DNA of 64,000 bases from Linnemannia elongata (taxonomy: Eukaryota; Mortierellomycota; Mortierellomycetes; Mortierellales; Mortierellaceae): assembly GCA_036320915.1 (NCBI GenBank), contig JAXBDG010000004.1:2728001-2792000 (forward strand), written 5' to 3'. Numbering within the stretch: position 1 is the stretch's first letter; each line of letters begins with the position of its first letter. A program made the translations under genes and the position numbers. Positions 48,317 through 61,500 of this stretch are shown here, piece by piece. Under the pieces are notes generated by a model that was not told where the DNA came from, did no database searches, and saw nothing but the letters and a program-made list of their open reading frames with translations.

Positions 48317-51300
48317 CTAGGGGCGTCGATGGTATTGCTGCTGGAGCTCCTTGAACATAGCTTTGGTCGCCATCTTGGCCGGGACACGTCTTAACTTGTG
48401 GATGAACCCACTCGCGCCAGACGGGATATTCGTAGGAGCTGAGAGACTTTCTCCTTGTGAAACCTGGAGTGAAAGCGACGAAGACGACACAGAGGATGCC
48501 AGCGAGGTCAGAGACGTGGTGGTCGACATTGACGACGGCGAAGAGGCCGATAAGTGAACAGTCTCCTCAACAACCTCCTCCTTGACAGTTTTCAAGGTCT
48601 CGTCCTCCTTCTTGACCTTGTCCAGATCGAGATCCAGATCCTGATCCGCGTCCGTCTCCATATCAAACTCCTCATCGTACCCGATATCCAGCGTGATTGT
48701 CATCATACTGTCGTCCAACTGCGGAAAGTCCCGTCGAATCAACTCCGTGACCTCATCCAGCCGAATAAAGTATAGGTCGCATCCCAGGAACTTTTGTTTC
48801 TCGTGTTCTTTCAACCGCGACATCGCCGTGGTGGCCGTACTCCATGAAGAGAACTGACACTCCGCCGGCAGGACCTCGTAGTTCAGCTTGACAGCTGCCG
48901 CACATCGATCAGAGACCATTGACGATAACGGTGACCAGAGACGATCCTTTTCTCGTGCGGTGACCAGGCGTCGGTGAAGATGAGGATACCGAGAGTAGAG
49001 CGAGCCGGATCCAGTAAGCCCCAGCCCAAGCAGCAACTGAACCTGCCGATCCACTACACAAAAATGCTGTGGCTGTTGGGATGAATCAGAGCCGTTCAGT
49101 CCTGGTTCTGCTACTACTGCTGCTGTTGGATCCACTTGTTCAGCCTCGTTCGAAAGTTGAACAGTGTACAGGGGCAGATACCGTTGAGCATCCTGAGCAG
49201 ACCGTGGCGGAGGGGGTGGGCTCTCCTCCTTCACCACCACATCGAGAGCCTCCTCGACCTTGAGTTTCTTGATAGGGTCCTCCGCGACACTAGAAGCCCG
49301 CTCCTTGGTCGATGAGTTGCTGAGAGGTGGTGTTGAAATTGGTGTATTGGCAGTTGGTGCTGCTACTGCTGCTTGGGTCATTGGTACGTCTGGTACGATA
49401 GGTTTTGTCGTTCCAGTTGAAGGTGCAGATGATAACGGTGCTGCTGCAGGCTGATTGCTGCTCACAGGTTCCGAAATTGAGTCGGTGGTCGATGTCTTGG
49501 CCTTTTTCCGTGAGACATCCACATCGGCCGACGTTGCTGCTGCTGAGGATAACGATGAAGACGTCTCGGCGGCTCCTGCAGGGCGAGATCCAGATGTCGG
49601 TGCTGTTACTGATGCAGAGCTTCGTTGCCGCTGATGCTGGTGCTGCGGTTTCGTCGTCGTGGCTTGCTTCAGATCATCCTGAAACTTGAGGTAACCACTC
49701 GGTGAGGAAAAGGTCTGGCTGCTCCGTTTCCGACTCCGCTGCAGCTCTGAATCCTGAGATGCAAGCGAGGCTGAGGATGTTGGTGGAGGTGGCGATGTGG
49801 ACGTCTCGGTCAAAGGCGGCGAGATTGAAGCAATCGAAGATCCCAATGGCATCCCAAATATTGAACTGGGTCTGGAAGACGACAATGACGTAGGTGGTTT
49901 TGTAGATCCGAAACGACTCTGCTTGCCATTGATACCGTCCTTGGAGAACGAGGGTGTGGAGGCAACCCTCCGAAGTTCATCTGGTTTTGACGATAGGCCT
50001 GGGGACCTAAAAATCTGTGCATCATCCTCGCGCTCCTTCTTGATCTTGACCTTGCCGCCATATCCATCACCGTGACGGTCAGTCTCTCTCCGCTTCTTGC
50101 TAGACCCTGAGGAGGTACGGGTCTCTGGCTCTTCTTCGGTAGGCTGGAGCGTCGAAGGTCCCAAAGAGATCGGTCGTTGGGATGACGGTTGTCTCTTCTT
50201 GAGAGGCACCGTAGTCTCGACACCCTCCATATCAGAGCTGTTTTTCCATGGAACTGTGGAAGTGGGCGCCGACGTAGTGGGCGTGATGGAGCTGGAGGAT
50301 AGCTTCTTGGGGTGAGAGACAGAAATGGCGGTCATACTACTCGACTTTTGATGCCCGGCACTAGATCCATTCCTGGTATGCTGCTTCTTCTTTTCGTCTC
50401 CTTCCCGCCTGCTAGAACTCCGCTTCTTGGCCATTGCGGAGTCATCACTGTCACTGCCGCGGTGAGTCTTGCGCTCTTTGTGCTTTGGAGATCCTCGTGC
50501 TGTTAATAAATTTAAAAAAGGTATAGAAAGGTGTTAGAATTGCACCACAATTTGTTTCAATTATCCATGGACTAAATCAAAAGAGGGCCATAAACTTACA
50601 TTCAATGGACTGAGAAAGCCTCTTGTTACTCCGTTCTTTAGCCTTGGCTTCAGCTTGGTCCAGAGATGTCTTCAACAAAGTCCGAATCTCCGAGTCCTTG
50701 GAAGAGCTCAGGTCAAGACAGCTTCGCTTCATTGAGTCGCGTAGCGTCACAATAGCATTGTTCTGCAACAACAGCCTGACAGCCTCGAGGTGGTGGTACC
50801 GCACAGCTTCATGCAGCGCCGTCGTCTTTTCCTGATCTTGAGCATTGACGTTGCTTCCATAGGCGAGAAGCAAGACAAGCACCTCTGTGTTGCCAGCCTT
50901 GGCAGCCAGGTGCAAGGGTGTTGATCCGTCATGGTCCTTGGGATCCCGCTCAGCACCACCCTCCAAGAGATTGCCAACCATCTCAATATCTCCAGCCTCG
51001 GCCCATTGATGCAGCTGTGTCCGACCAGACGAGTCTTTGTAGCGATGGTCTATCCGAATTCGATCTCCTGTTGACCTTTGGAAGGACCGCTTGGAATGTA
51101 TCGACACATCGGGGCCAGAATCGGAGTCGTTCCTGTCCTCAGACCGAACTGAGCGTGCTCTTGAACCGTTCTTGCCAGCCTTCGTCAAAGACCTCCCTTG
51201 GGATGACTTGACGAGTTGATTGCTGCTGCCACTGCTCGGGTTGTTGTTACTGTTGTTGGTGTTGGTACTGTTGTTAGTGTGAGAATGTTTCCAGGTCGAC

Positions 51301-53612
51301 TGAGGCGTTGGGGTGGTGTCCTTTGCGCGAGAACGAGATGGTTTCGAATCCTCCTCGTCGTCACCATCATCCTCCGATACCTGCTTCGGCCGCCTCTTCT
51401 TAGCCCTTTTCCGCTCCTCCATCTGTTCCTGCATCCGGATTGTTGACAGAAGTTGCTGCATCTTGCGCTCATCTCTGGACATCTGGGTCGGCCGTTCCTC
51501 GCTTGCGCTCCGTCCATCATCACTCATGTTGACATCAGCACTGCCCTCTTTGTGCCTCTTGAATTTGTCCTGACCCTTCGTAGACGCCTGAGAATGAAGT
51601 CCATTGGCGCCGCTCTTGGATGATTGAGGGGTGACAGACGAACTAGGCGTTCCAGAAAGCGGCGAATCGATAACCCGAATGACAGCTTTCTTGGTGTTCC
51701 TGGCTCCAGTCTTGAGCAGCTCCAAGATCCCATCGTGCTCGCAAACATCGCATGGCTTCTCTCCCTTCGAGTTCTTGAAATCAGGATCGGCGCCATATTC
51801 CAGAAGCAACTTCACAACATCTTCGTGCTCGTTTTGGGAAGCGTCGTGCAGGGCCGTGTCGTTCCCGTGGCCCTTGGCATTCGGTTGAGCTCCCCTCGAC
51901 AACAATAACTCGACCACCTCAGTGTGACCTGCAAGAGCAGCTTCGTGCAAAGGCGTCCACTGCGCATTGTCCTGTGCATTAATGTCGGCGCCCTGGTTGA
52001 GTAGGTCCGTGACGTTGTTGAAGGATCCTGAGCTACATGCGCGGTGGAGCATCGTCTGGCCGGCTTGATTCTTCCCTGTCAGCATATTCACAAGAGCTTG
52101 TCGCCGCTGAAGGAGATCCATCACCTCCTTGTCATCGCTCACATCGATCGGAATGATGCCCTTGGCGTTCTTGGCCAACACATTCGCCCCGCGCGACAGC
52201 AACAGCTTGACGACATCAACGTGACCATTCTGAGCAGCATCGTGGAGTGGGGTATCTGCATGACCTCCTCGAGCGTTAACGTCCGCGCCGTGTTGGATCA
52301 AGAGCTCGGCAACCTTGTCGTGCCCAGTGACGCAGGCCTCGTGCAGCGGCGTCCATTCCGCATAATCCCTATCATTGACCTGTGCTCCTGCTTCGATCAA
52401 CATGCGACACGCCTCCAGATCGCCCATCGCAGTATACTTGAAGAGCTGCGTCCGTCCTGAACGATCGCGCTTGTCGATATGGGCAAGGTCAGGCTGCTTG
52501 GTCTTTTTCCGTGCTTGGGATTCGTTGTTGGTCTGTGAACCAGGCTCTGTTGTGGCAGATTCCTCCGTTGGCGCGCCTCCATTCTTCTTGGCTTGGGTAT
52601 GGGAGGCGAATGTCGGGGAGGTGGGTGAGGTTGGTGATCGAAGACTCCTGGACTTGGCTGACTGTTGCTTGGCTTTGGGTGGCCGACCTGGTCTGCGTTT
52701 GGAGACTCCTAGATCCTGTTCGCCATCAGAACTGTCAGACTGTATCCGTGGGCGGACGGACTTCTTAGGAACAGGCCGCCTCTTCTTTGACGCTGAGATG
52801 GGTTGAGAGTCAGAGTCATCTGAGTTGGAAGAGTCGTCTGATCCGGAGTCGCCTCGATCCTCGTCCATTTTACTGTCGTCGCTTGCAGCTTCATCCAGAC
52901 TTGAATCGTCCTCGTTATCTTGGTCGTCGTCTTCGTCGCCTTGAGAGTCACGATCGCTCCCGCTAGCACTCGATGCACTGCTCAGATCCGACAAATCAGA
53001 CCCTTCAAAATCGCTCAACGCTCCATCAATGAGATCGGTAGGCGCTGATATTGACGCTGTTCCTGCTGTTGCACCTGCTGCGCCTGTTGCAGACGACGGC
53101 TTGGGGATGGGAGAGTCGCTTTTTGTTGAGCTTGATGATTTGGGTGTTGAAGGCGAGACAGATGAGGTTTTCTTCGTGGCAGGCACGGTGACTGAGGTTG
53201 TGGAACCGGGATTTGCCGATGTATCGTCGGTGGGTATATTATGTTTTGGGGACGCCATAACAGTATCCTGTTGAGATGGTGTTGGGTGTTGTCCTCCTTG
53301 CTCAGACGGTGTAGTTGAAATAGTAGTGGTGGCGGTGTTGGCAGCTTTGGTGTCTGCAGAAGATGATGTTGTTGTGGAGGGTGAAGGTGAGGAGGAGATG
53401 AGGCGAGCATCCTTGCGAACTCCATTTGTCCCGTTCGTCCCGTTAGCTCCGTGGGTTGATTCCCTGGAAGTGACAACAGGGTCGGCTCCTATGAGAGAGA
53501 AGACGGATCCCGACATGGCTTTGCCGTTGGTCATCAACAATGGTAGGTAGTGGTGTGAACTCTGTTGGATACCGGTGGATGAGCTTAGACTGGAGAAGGG
53601 TCCATTTTCCAT
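48317..53612 (-). CDS. Hos4-like nuclear ankyrin-repeat protein
   Basis: Two exons are predicted, 53612-50600 and 50499-48317, joined by a 100-nt intron (GTAAGT donor, TTAACAG acceptor, phase 1), giving 1,731 residues. Residues 1-370 are Ser/Thr-rich with acidic stretches and basic KKRRP clusters. Ankyrin repeats fill about 380-635 (WTPLHEACVTGHDKVAELL, DTPLHDAAQNGHVDVVKLL) and about 860-980 (STPLHLAAKAGNTEVLVLL). A long basic, Ser-rich linker follows. A folded C-terminal domain lies at about 1450-1650 (LYTVQLSN, FCVVDRQVQLLLGL, LWSPLSSMVSDRCAAAV, CDLYFIRLDEVTELIRRDF). This order of disordered N-terminus, two ankyrin blocks and a conserved tail resembles Hos4, the ankyrin subunit of the Set3 histone deacetylase complex. 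That assignment is by architecture and is not certain; another chromatin-linked ankyrin protein is possible. Confidence 0.85.
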
Positions 53613-56084
53613 GCTGCAGTGAGGCCTATGAGAGTGGAAAGAGTGAGGTGGAGGATTGAGAGAAGAGAGAAGAGAGAAGAGGGAACAAGGAAAGGTCGGT
53701 TGAGTTAGTTTATCACATCACTGGAAAAGACCAAGCCACTGACTAAGGAGACATTTTGTACGTATCGCCTTTTCGTTTGACAGTGATGGGTTTGCATCCA
53801 GAGTTGTTCTTCTTGGCGGAAAACACTTACTGGTGATCAGTCGGAGGGGGAGAGGGAGGAGACGCAGTACGATGTTTGACAGACAGACCGCTGCGGATGG
53901 GATATGATATCCTTGCTGCTTGTTACTTGCAGAGCCGTCAGTGGCGGTAAAACAGGTGAAAACGATCCTTGTGTGTTCCTGCTAATAAAGAGGTGTCCGG
54001 ATCGATAGTTGCGGGTACTTCCTGAGACTGCCGATGCTGTTGTTGTTCGGTGTCCTGATATTGTCCCTCGTTATGTTCTCAGAAGAGAAGGCCACAGCGA
54101 TTGAAAACAAGGATAAAAAGGACAAGCCTAGAACCTAAAGGATCAAAAAGTACAACAGAGTGAGACAAACGATTCAATCAAATAAGTAATCAGGTTACGA
54201 TGGATTCATATGGTGTGATGTGGGCGTATGTCATGGGCGAAGAAAGGGTACACACACAGAGAGAGAAGGGGCGGGGGGGGCAATGGTGAAGGTAGTGCGT
54301 ACGTGGAGAGACACAGAGAGATACACAAACACAAGTGCACAATATAGTGAGTGGCTAAAAGGAGCCTCTGGCATATACATGGGATAGAACCATTCGTTGC
54401 CGACGATTGGTATGAGAGCGCATGAAAAAAACAAAGAGTTGTCGCTCTCTCCCTGTTTGTCTCTCTGTGTCTACTTGTGCAGGTATTCCTGTCTTGACAA
54501 TCAAGATGGATGGTATCAATGTCGATAACAATCGTCCTTGGCTTTGCTTTGCGGTATGGCTATGCTTCTGACTCCATTGTTGTTGTTCAATACTTTTTGC
54601 TGAGCGTGCGCACTTTTTTTTTCTTGAGGTCCCTGTTCCCCTTTCACCCCTTCTTTCCTTTCCGTCTGTATGTATCCCCACCGCCAGTAGTCCATGCTCA
54701 AGCCCATGACATGAAATCATGCATCCCTGTTTTTTCTTTTTTGTCTGTGTGTCTTCCTCTGGTCCTCTTTGTGGTTATGGAGGATACCCTTTATCCATTG
54801 CCTATGCGAAGAGAATGGATATCCATCTCTCTGTTCATCCCTTCTCCACCCCGTCTTGGATCATGCTGTTCTCTGTTGGCAAAGAAGAAGACGGCGCCTC
54901 CGCGTTGTGCTCTATTTTTCGCCACTTCCTGTTGCTGCCATTGTCTCTCTCTCTCTCGCTCTCTCTATAACACACTTTTGTACGCATGTTGCACATTTGT
55001 ATAGGGTAAGTGTGAGTGAGAGTCAGAGTAATAAATAACAACAAAAATGGCGCTCAGTTGTGTACCATATGAGGTAAGGCGAGTGGGTAAGGAAGTGAGT
55101 AGTGTTCGGTTGCCGTCGGATATGAATAATATCCCCTTCACACTCTTCCCGTGGAAGTGTCAAAGGGGTGACGACGCTGGACAGTCTCAAAAATAGACAC
55201 CTTCGCTTCTTTGTCTCTTTTTTTTTTTTCTTCTGCTGGCATGTGAAAGAATGTGCCAATGATCACACACACACTCATTCTCTCTTCACTCTCAGTCATC
55301 CAAAGCAGACACAGACTGCTCCACTGCATGCGCTTTTGTCTGTTTGTTCACTGGCAGTCCCTTCTTCCTGTTGTCCATGGTCTGGTTGGCCTGTTGATTT
55401 TGCCACTGTTCCAATCTGCATTCACAGGGCTCTTATTGTCGATGCCCTTGTATGTGTTTGTCCTCCTGTGGTTTTGGGTGGGTTGAGTAAGGTGCTGAAC
55501 ACATACCGAATGTGAAAGAACGGGAGAGTGTGTGCGAAGACGGTGTAGTAGAGAGTGAGGTGAATTGAGTAAGCAAGACAAAAGGAGAGAGAGAGAATGG
55601 GTAGTGTACAGATGCTTTTTTTAAGTTGTTCGTAGTAGTTGCTGAGTGTTCTGTTTTCGTTGCAGTGCGATGAGGAAGGTATGTACAAGGAGGAAGGAAG
55701 GGGGGTAGGTAAAGAGTAATAAAAAGGAAGAGGAAGAGAGAGAGAGTGGTTGATGATGGCAATGGAGGGGTAAGGGTGGGATGTGGCAAAGAGGAAGAAG
55801 ACAATGAAAAAATAAAAAAAAAAAAACCAAAAACCCAGGCTCACACTGTTCAAACAAGCGAGCGGCATATGACTTCTCATTATTGAGACAGAGGAGAATA
55901 GAGCAGAGCGCAAAGCCGTCTAAGCCACAACTCTATCTGCCACTGCCACTTATCCTGCCAGTGACCAGTGGTAACCAGCCAATAATTTGGCCGCACCCCT
56001 TTTCCCAGCTATTCAGCCTTTTTCACACCACGCTGCCGCTTCTTCGCCAGCCTTTGTTTTCTCTTTTCGTTTTGCTTTTCGACC
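53613..56084. other. Divergent promoter region, including a probable 5'-UTR intron at 53626-53830
   Basis: The region separates the Hos4-like gene (-) from the mannosyltransferase gene (+). On the minus strand a GTAAGTG donor at 53830 and a CCTATAG-type acceptor (ATAG) ending at 53626 frame a probable 205-nt leader intron 14 bases before the Hos4-like ATG. Open frames between 54200 and 55900 are Phe/Ser/Leu-rich low complexity and look non-coding. Confidence 0.5.
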
Positions 56085-58167
56085 ATGCGACCGTCGTCAT
56101 CATCAGGACGAGGAACAGAAGCAAGACATGAAACTTCAAGTATTTATAAGCTGTCAACCTCAAAGGTCATCACTGGCCTAGTCATCTTTCGCCTCATCAA
56201 CGCCACTCTGGTTAAAACCTACTTCAGCCCAGACGAATACTGGCAGGCCCTCGAAGTAGGACACAACATTACTTTCGGATATGGCTACCTCACATGGGAG
56301 TGGCTCGTCGGTCTCCGATCTGTCCTTCACCCCGCCGTCTTTGCTGCCCTTTACAAGGGCCTTAGTCTCTTCGGTCTTGATGACGGGTCTCTCTTTGTAC
56401 GTACACAAACAAGTTTAATGTATGCGCTAATTCTGTACTTCTGAACCTTCTTCCTCTGTTTGCGCGAAGGTGTCAAATACTTGATAAGCACTATATCATA
56501 GAAGGCATATGCTAATACCACGCATCGCTTTATGAATATCAACGATAGATCTATGCACCAAGACTCCTCCAGGCACTGTTTGCTGCCCTGGGCGACTTTT
56601 ACGCGTATCGGTTCGCGGATCGCCTCTTCGAGAACCAATTGACTGCCAACTGGACTGTAAGTCTCTGTCTCGATTAATTGCCACCACTTTTTGTTGCTTG
56701 ACTCCAGGCCAAAGTACTAATAACGGCCATTGTTTCAATCGATAGTTGTTCTTGACGGTAGCCAGCTGGTGGAACTTCTTCTGCTCGACCAGGACCCTCG
56801 CCAACTCATTGGAAGCGTCGTTGACTATCGTCGCCCTTTATTACTGGCCCTTCATGGGATCATCTTCAGCAAAGTCAAAAGGAAACTTGAAGTTGTCGCT
56901 CTTCATCGCCTCCCTGACATGTATCTTTCGTCCTACTGCAGCTATCTTGTGGCTCTTCCTGGGTGGTTCGCTCATCTTGGGACTCGTGTATCAAGGTCGC
57001 TGGGCTAGCATCATCTACACCGGTCTCAACGTCGCTGTCATTGGGTGAGGACCCACTATTGGTCATATTGGAAGTCTTGGTAGAACTTTGCCACTTTTGC
57101 TAACTATATGGACATAATGTTTGTACTTAACATAGCGGTGGAGCAATTGTGGCGTCTGCGGTGCTAGACAAGACATTGCTCTACAACGAATGGGTCTGGA
57201 CACCAATCAATTTCCTCCGCGTCAACGTCTTCGAGGGCATTTCACTATTCTACGGCTCCTCACCCTGGCATTGGTACCTCTCCCAGGGCCTCCCTATCCT
57301 CTTTGGAATCTACATTCCCCTGGTCCTCATCGGATCTTACCACACCTTCCAAGCCAGCACAGGATTCAACACCAACCTCAAACGACAAATCCTCTACCTA
57401 TCACTCTGGGTTGTCTTGGTATACTCGGCTCTTGAGCACAAGGAATGGCGCTTCTTGTATCCGATCTTGTACCCGCTCTTACCCTTTGCTGCTGACACCA
57501 TGCAGAGACTGTTCCTGTCGAGTACGGACTGGAAGAGGTCAAAGTCAAGGGTCACGGTTGTGGTAGCGCTTTTGGTTGTAAATGGAGTCATGGCCTTGTA
57601 CACGACGTTGGTGCATCAGCGTGGGGTTGTTGATGTGATGGATTGGGTTCGGGAAACCTCGCGGAAAGCACCAAGTCAAGGACAGGATTTGTCGTTTGCG
57701 TTCATTATGCCTTGCCATTCTACACCGTGGTATAGCAATGTCCACCTTCGTGATGCTAAACCCTTGTCCATGTGGTTCATCACCTGCAGTCCACCTCTAG
57801 GGTACGTGTTCTTTGAATGTCTTTTTTGGTCTCTTTATCATGTTTTAAGGAAGCAGTGGGCACTACTGTCGCCAGGTCACTAACATGATCTCAAATCGTT
57901 ATGATTACAACATATAGGGGTGTTGACCCAACCACGTACAAGGACGAATCTGACATCTTTTACGAGGACCCAGTCGCATTCATGGACAACCTATTCAAGA
58001 ACCGCTCATCTACAACAAACCCCAAGGAGAGTCACCTCGTCTTTTTTGAAGACTTGATCAACACAACGCCCGAGATGCGCGTTTGGCTTGATAGTCAAGG
58101 ATACCATGAGGTAAAATATGCGCTTCCCTCTTCTACTTTTCGCAGATTGCAGGCGGCATATATGTGA
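56085..58167 (+). CDS. GPI10: GPI mannosyltransferase 3 (GPI10/PIG-B, GT22 family)
   Basis: Five exons are predicted: 56085-56396, 56549-56656, 56746-57044, 57136-57801 and 57918-58167, all with GT-AG borders and matching phases, giving 544 residues. The N-terminus has the GT-C fold signature, FRLINATLVKTYFSPDEYWQ, with the acidic Asp-Glu pair, followed by LEVGHNITFGYGYLTWEW. Later family blocks include IYAPRLLQALFAALGDFY, WHWYLSQGLP and ALEHKEWRFLYPILYPLLP. Several hydrophobic segments fit a multi-pass ER membrane protein. PIG-B/GPI10 adds the third, alpha-1,2-linked mannose to the GPI precursor from dolichol-phosphate-mannose, so it is needed for GPI-anchored surface proteins. Length is normal for the family and no lesion is seen. 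The PIG-Z and ALG12 branches of GT22 are alternatives, but the motifs fit PIG-B best. Confidence 0.92.
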
Positions 58168-58545
58168 ATCTGTACTGTCTATGCTCCTTGGAGGTTAAGG
58201 AATCGCGTACATGTGTTTTTATCTCCGCTTGATCTAATAACGCCTTTTTTTTTTGGTACAATAATAATAGTGCGCGCGATTCTTTAATTCGCATTTTCAT
58301 GACGACTCGCGCCGGAGGGGCGATGTTCTCGTCTACTGTACTCTTTAGCTCTCTTCATAGATTACCCGCTGCAATATATATTATTTTTGAATAGCTTCTT
58401 TCTGTTGGCTCGAGGAGATGTGAAGAAGGATGATATGGGCTGTTTATTTAGCGCCCTCTTAGGGAAATAATTGTAGGAAATAGATAACAAATGACCAATG
58501 GAGGAGGGGGGTTTTTTTTTGTGGTTTGCCAGGGGTTTGGATCTT
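58168..58545. other. Convergent 3' intergenic region
   Basis: Spacer between the mannosyltransferase gene (+) and the Gln-rich gene (-). AT-rich, with short T runs near 58243 and 58511, and no coding sequence. Confidence 0.7.
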
Positions 58546-61500
58546 TCACCGCCGACCGGCTTGAAGGATCTGTTGCTGATGAGGATGTGCCGAGTATGGA
58601 TCTCCGCCCACACCGACACCCATACCCACACCGACGCCGACGCCGGTTTGCATCATGTACCCGTACTGATTAGCCATCGGACCGCTCATAAAGTACCCCT
58701 GCTGCAATTGCTGTTTTTCCAACTGCTGTTGGTGGTGTTGTTGCAGGTGTGGGGGTAGTCCTTGTTGCTGAGTTTGCTGGGGGTGTAGTGAAGGCGGGGA
58801 GAGGGGTTCGGTGTACCCGCGGAGATAGGGTCCTGTACCGTTACCAGAAGCCGTGAAATCAGGGCCGTTGATGGGGCCGCTGATCATACTTTGGTACCCA
58901 CTGCTTGGAAGACGTACGAAATCGATACTACTCCTTCCGCGTCCAGGTTGGCCGTTACTCTGCGCTGCTGCGGGGTTGGTGTTAGAGTTGATGGGGCTCG
59001 TGGTCTGAGGACGGACGCGAACTGATTGGGACCGGCGGGGGCCAGGGTGGAGGAGCGTGGTGGCCGGGATTGGGTACTGTGACTGGATCGAGGAGCCGGA
59101 GGAGCCTGTGCTCGTATGACCCTTGGAGGCGCCAGAAGGGTTGACACGACGGGCGATAGGGCCTTGTGCAACCATTGATGGAGGCAGCATGGCGCGGTCG
59201 ACAGAGTAAGAGTGTTGGTGGTGGGGAACCATGGGTCCTGGCTGTGGGCCTGGGAATTGGTATCCCATAGGAATGTATGCTTGTTGTTGTAGTTGAGATT
59301 GTTGTTGGGGTTGTTGTTGTTGGGGTGGCATGTAGGACATGTGCATGGGTTGTTGCTGGTACATGTTCATCGCGGGCATGTACTGCATCTGGCCATTACT
59401 CGTCGGCACCGGTACCTGCTGCATGGCCTGGAGGCCGGACATCATCAGAACCTCCTCGACTGAGCCCTTGATACTTGCGCTAGCGGCAGCGATAGAGGCG
59501 GGCAGGAAAGGTCCTCGTGCACTGTTGCGCCTGCTCAAGATAATCGGCTGATCATCATCGTCCGAAGAATCGTTATCGTTCTCGTTCTCAGGCTCGTTGC
59601 TACCAATGTTGCTGGTCGCTGCAGACGGAGACGATGAGGATCTGGTAGTGATCCCGCTCTTGAACCCACTATGACCGCGGCGGATCGAGTTGATCATCGT
59701 GCTGCCCTTCAACGACTCTGGGTCTTCATCCCGTTCCGAATCCGAATCTGATCCTTCAGACTTGTCATCGTCAGAGGCTTGATCATCTTCATCGTCGCCA
59801 TCGCTATCCTTCTCGGCAGTGACAGCCTGAGAGATCGACAGGACCTCAATCACCTTTGCAACATCGTCCACTTTGCTCTTGGTACCCGTCGACGACGTCT
59901 TCTCATACTCGGACCCAACAGCCGTCTGGATATCTTCCAACGAGTCATCAAACGAGGTATGCTTTCCTTGATCCGAGGCCACACCTGAGTATCCACTATC
60001 GCTATTCGCCGTCTTTTGTGTCGACATTGCCGACATGGAATGCTGGAGCTGATGGTGATGGTGCTGGTGTTGAAGCTGTTGCGAAGCATCGTTCCAAGAG
60101 TCCTCAGAAACGCGAGCAGAAGAAACAACGCTATGCTGGACCGATCCACGGCGCGACGATGAGTTTGGAAGGGACGACCCATCTGAGACCACAGAGTTGG
60201 ACCGACCCCCTTGCTGGAACTGTTGCTGCTGCATAATATGATGCGACATCACCGACGTCGGCGTTCCTCGCCCCCCACTCCCCTGAACGTACTGGTTATG
60301 GTGGTACACTGGTGTCTGCATTCCTGAGGTGTAAGAAGGCATAGACGCGGGAGGGTGAGCGTAACCGTACCCGGGGACCATCCCGTTCATGACCGAGGGG
60401 TGGTTATAATTCGCAGCATTGACATGTGGATGACCCGGAATACCGCCCTGAGGATAATACATCTGTTGCTGCTGAAGTCGATAGTCGTCCGCATACATCA
60501 TCGAAGGATCCATGCCGCCATACGGCATACCATACGCCATCACCGCGGCACCATCACCACTGCCACCAGGGGATATCGTTCTTTGCTGCTGCATCGGATA
60601 TTCGTCCCTGAAGTCCTCATAGTACTCCTCCCTGGTAGCATGATGATGAGCACCCTGCAACAGCGCCCGATGCCGATCCTTCATCCTATCAATCACTGCC
60701 TCATGATTAATCACCACCGGCTTCACCACCTCCACCTCACCGTTACTCATAACCCCACCCTTGGTCCCCGCAAGCTCATTCTGTAAAATCGCCTGCTGCT
60801 GCAAAAACAACTGATGCTGATGCTGTTGCTGCGCCAAAAGCCGCTGCTGCTTCTTGAACACACGCTGCTCATCATCCGAATCGTCCTCGGAGGAGACATC
60901 ACTCCCTTCGTCGTCACTCGGTAACTGAGCATTGGCCTTCTTGGACGCCTCTCGCAGCCTGGCTGCTGCTGCTTGTGCCTCCTCTTCTTCCTCGGCCTCC
61001 TTGATGGTTCGGAATCGACCTGCCAAATATGACGGTGCGTTGGCGTTCGTCATCGTCGCCGTCCCAGTAGCAGCAGCAGTGGTGGCAGTTGTCGATTGTT
61101 GATTCCCGTGCGCCGTCGAACTATTGTTGAGTGTCGACCGATGAGAGGCACCCCCGGATACTGGCGGAGTAGGTGTCATCGAGCCTCCACCAACGCCAGC
61201 GCCAGACCGCGCCTGCTGCAGAAAGGCATTATCCTTAAACGCGCTATTCTGCTCCAGCTTGCCGACAATCTTCTGAACTCCGTTCCCAGGGCGCCCCGTG
61301 CTAGTCTTCGCTTCTGATGCGTTGATATCCAGCTGGCGGGAGAGTTCGAATGCGAGACCGAAATCTATCTCGTTTAAAATGAGAGGGAGGCATGGGGAGA
61401 GAGGGAGAGAGGGAGAGAGGAGAAGAAGGAGAAGAAGGGAAAGAAGGTTGGGTAGAAGGAGAAAGAAAAAGAGATGGGAGAAAGAAAAGGGTCCCTTTGT

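Noticed and set aside
54510..55004. 165-codon frame upstream of the mannosyltransferase gene
   Set aside because: Low-complexity Phe/Ser/Leu translation, no domain, no splice partners.
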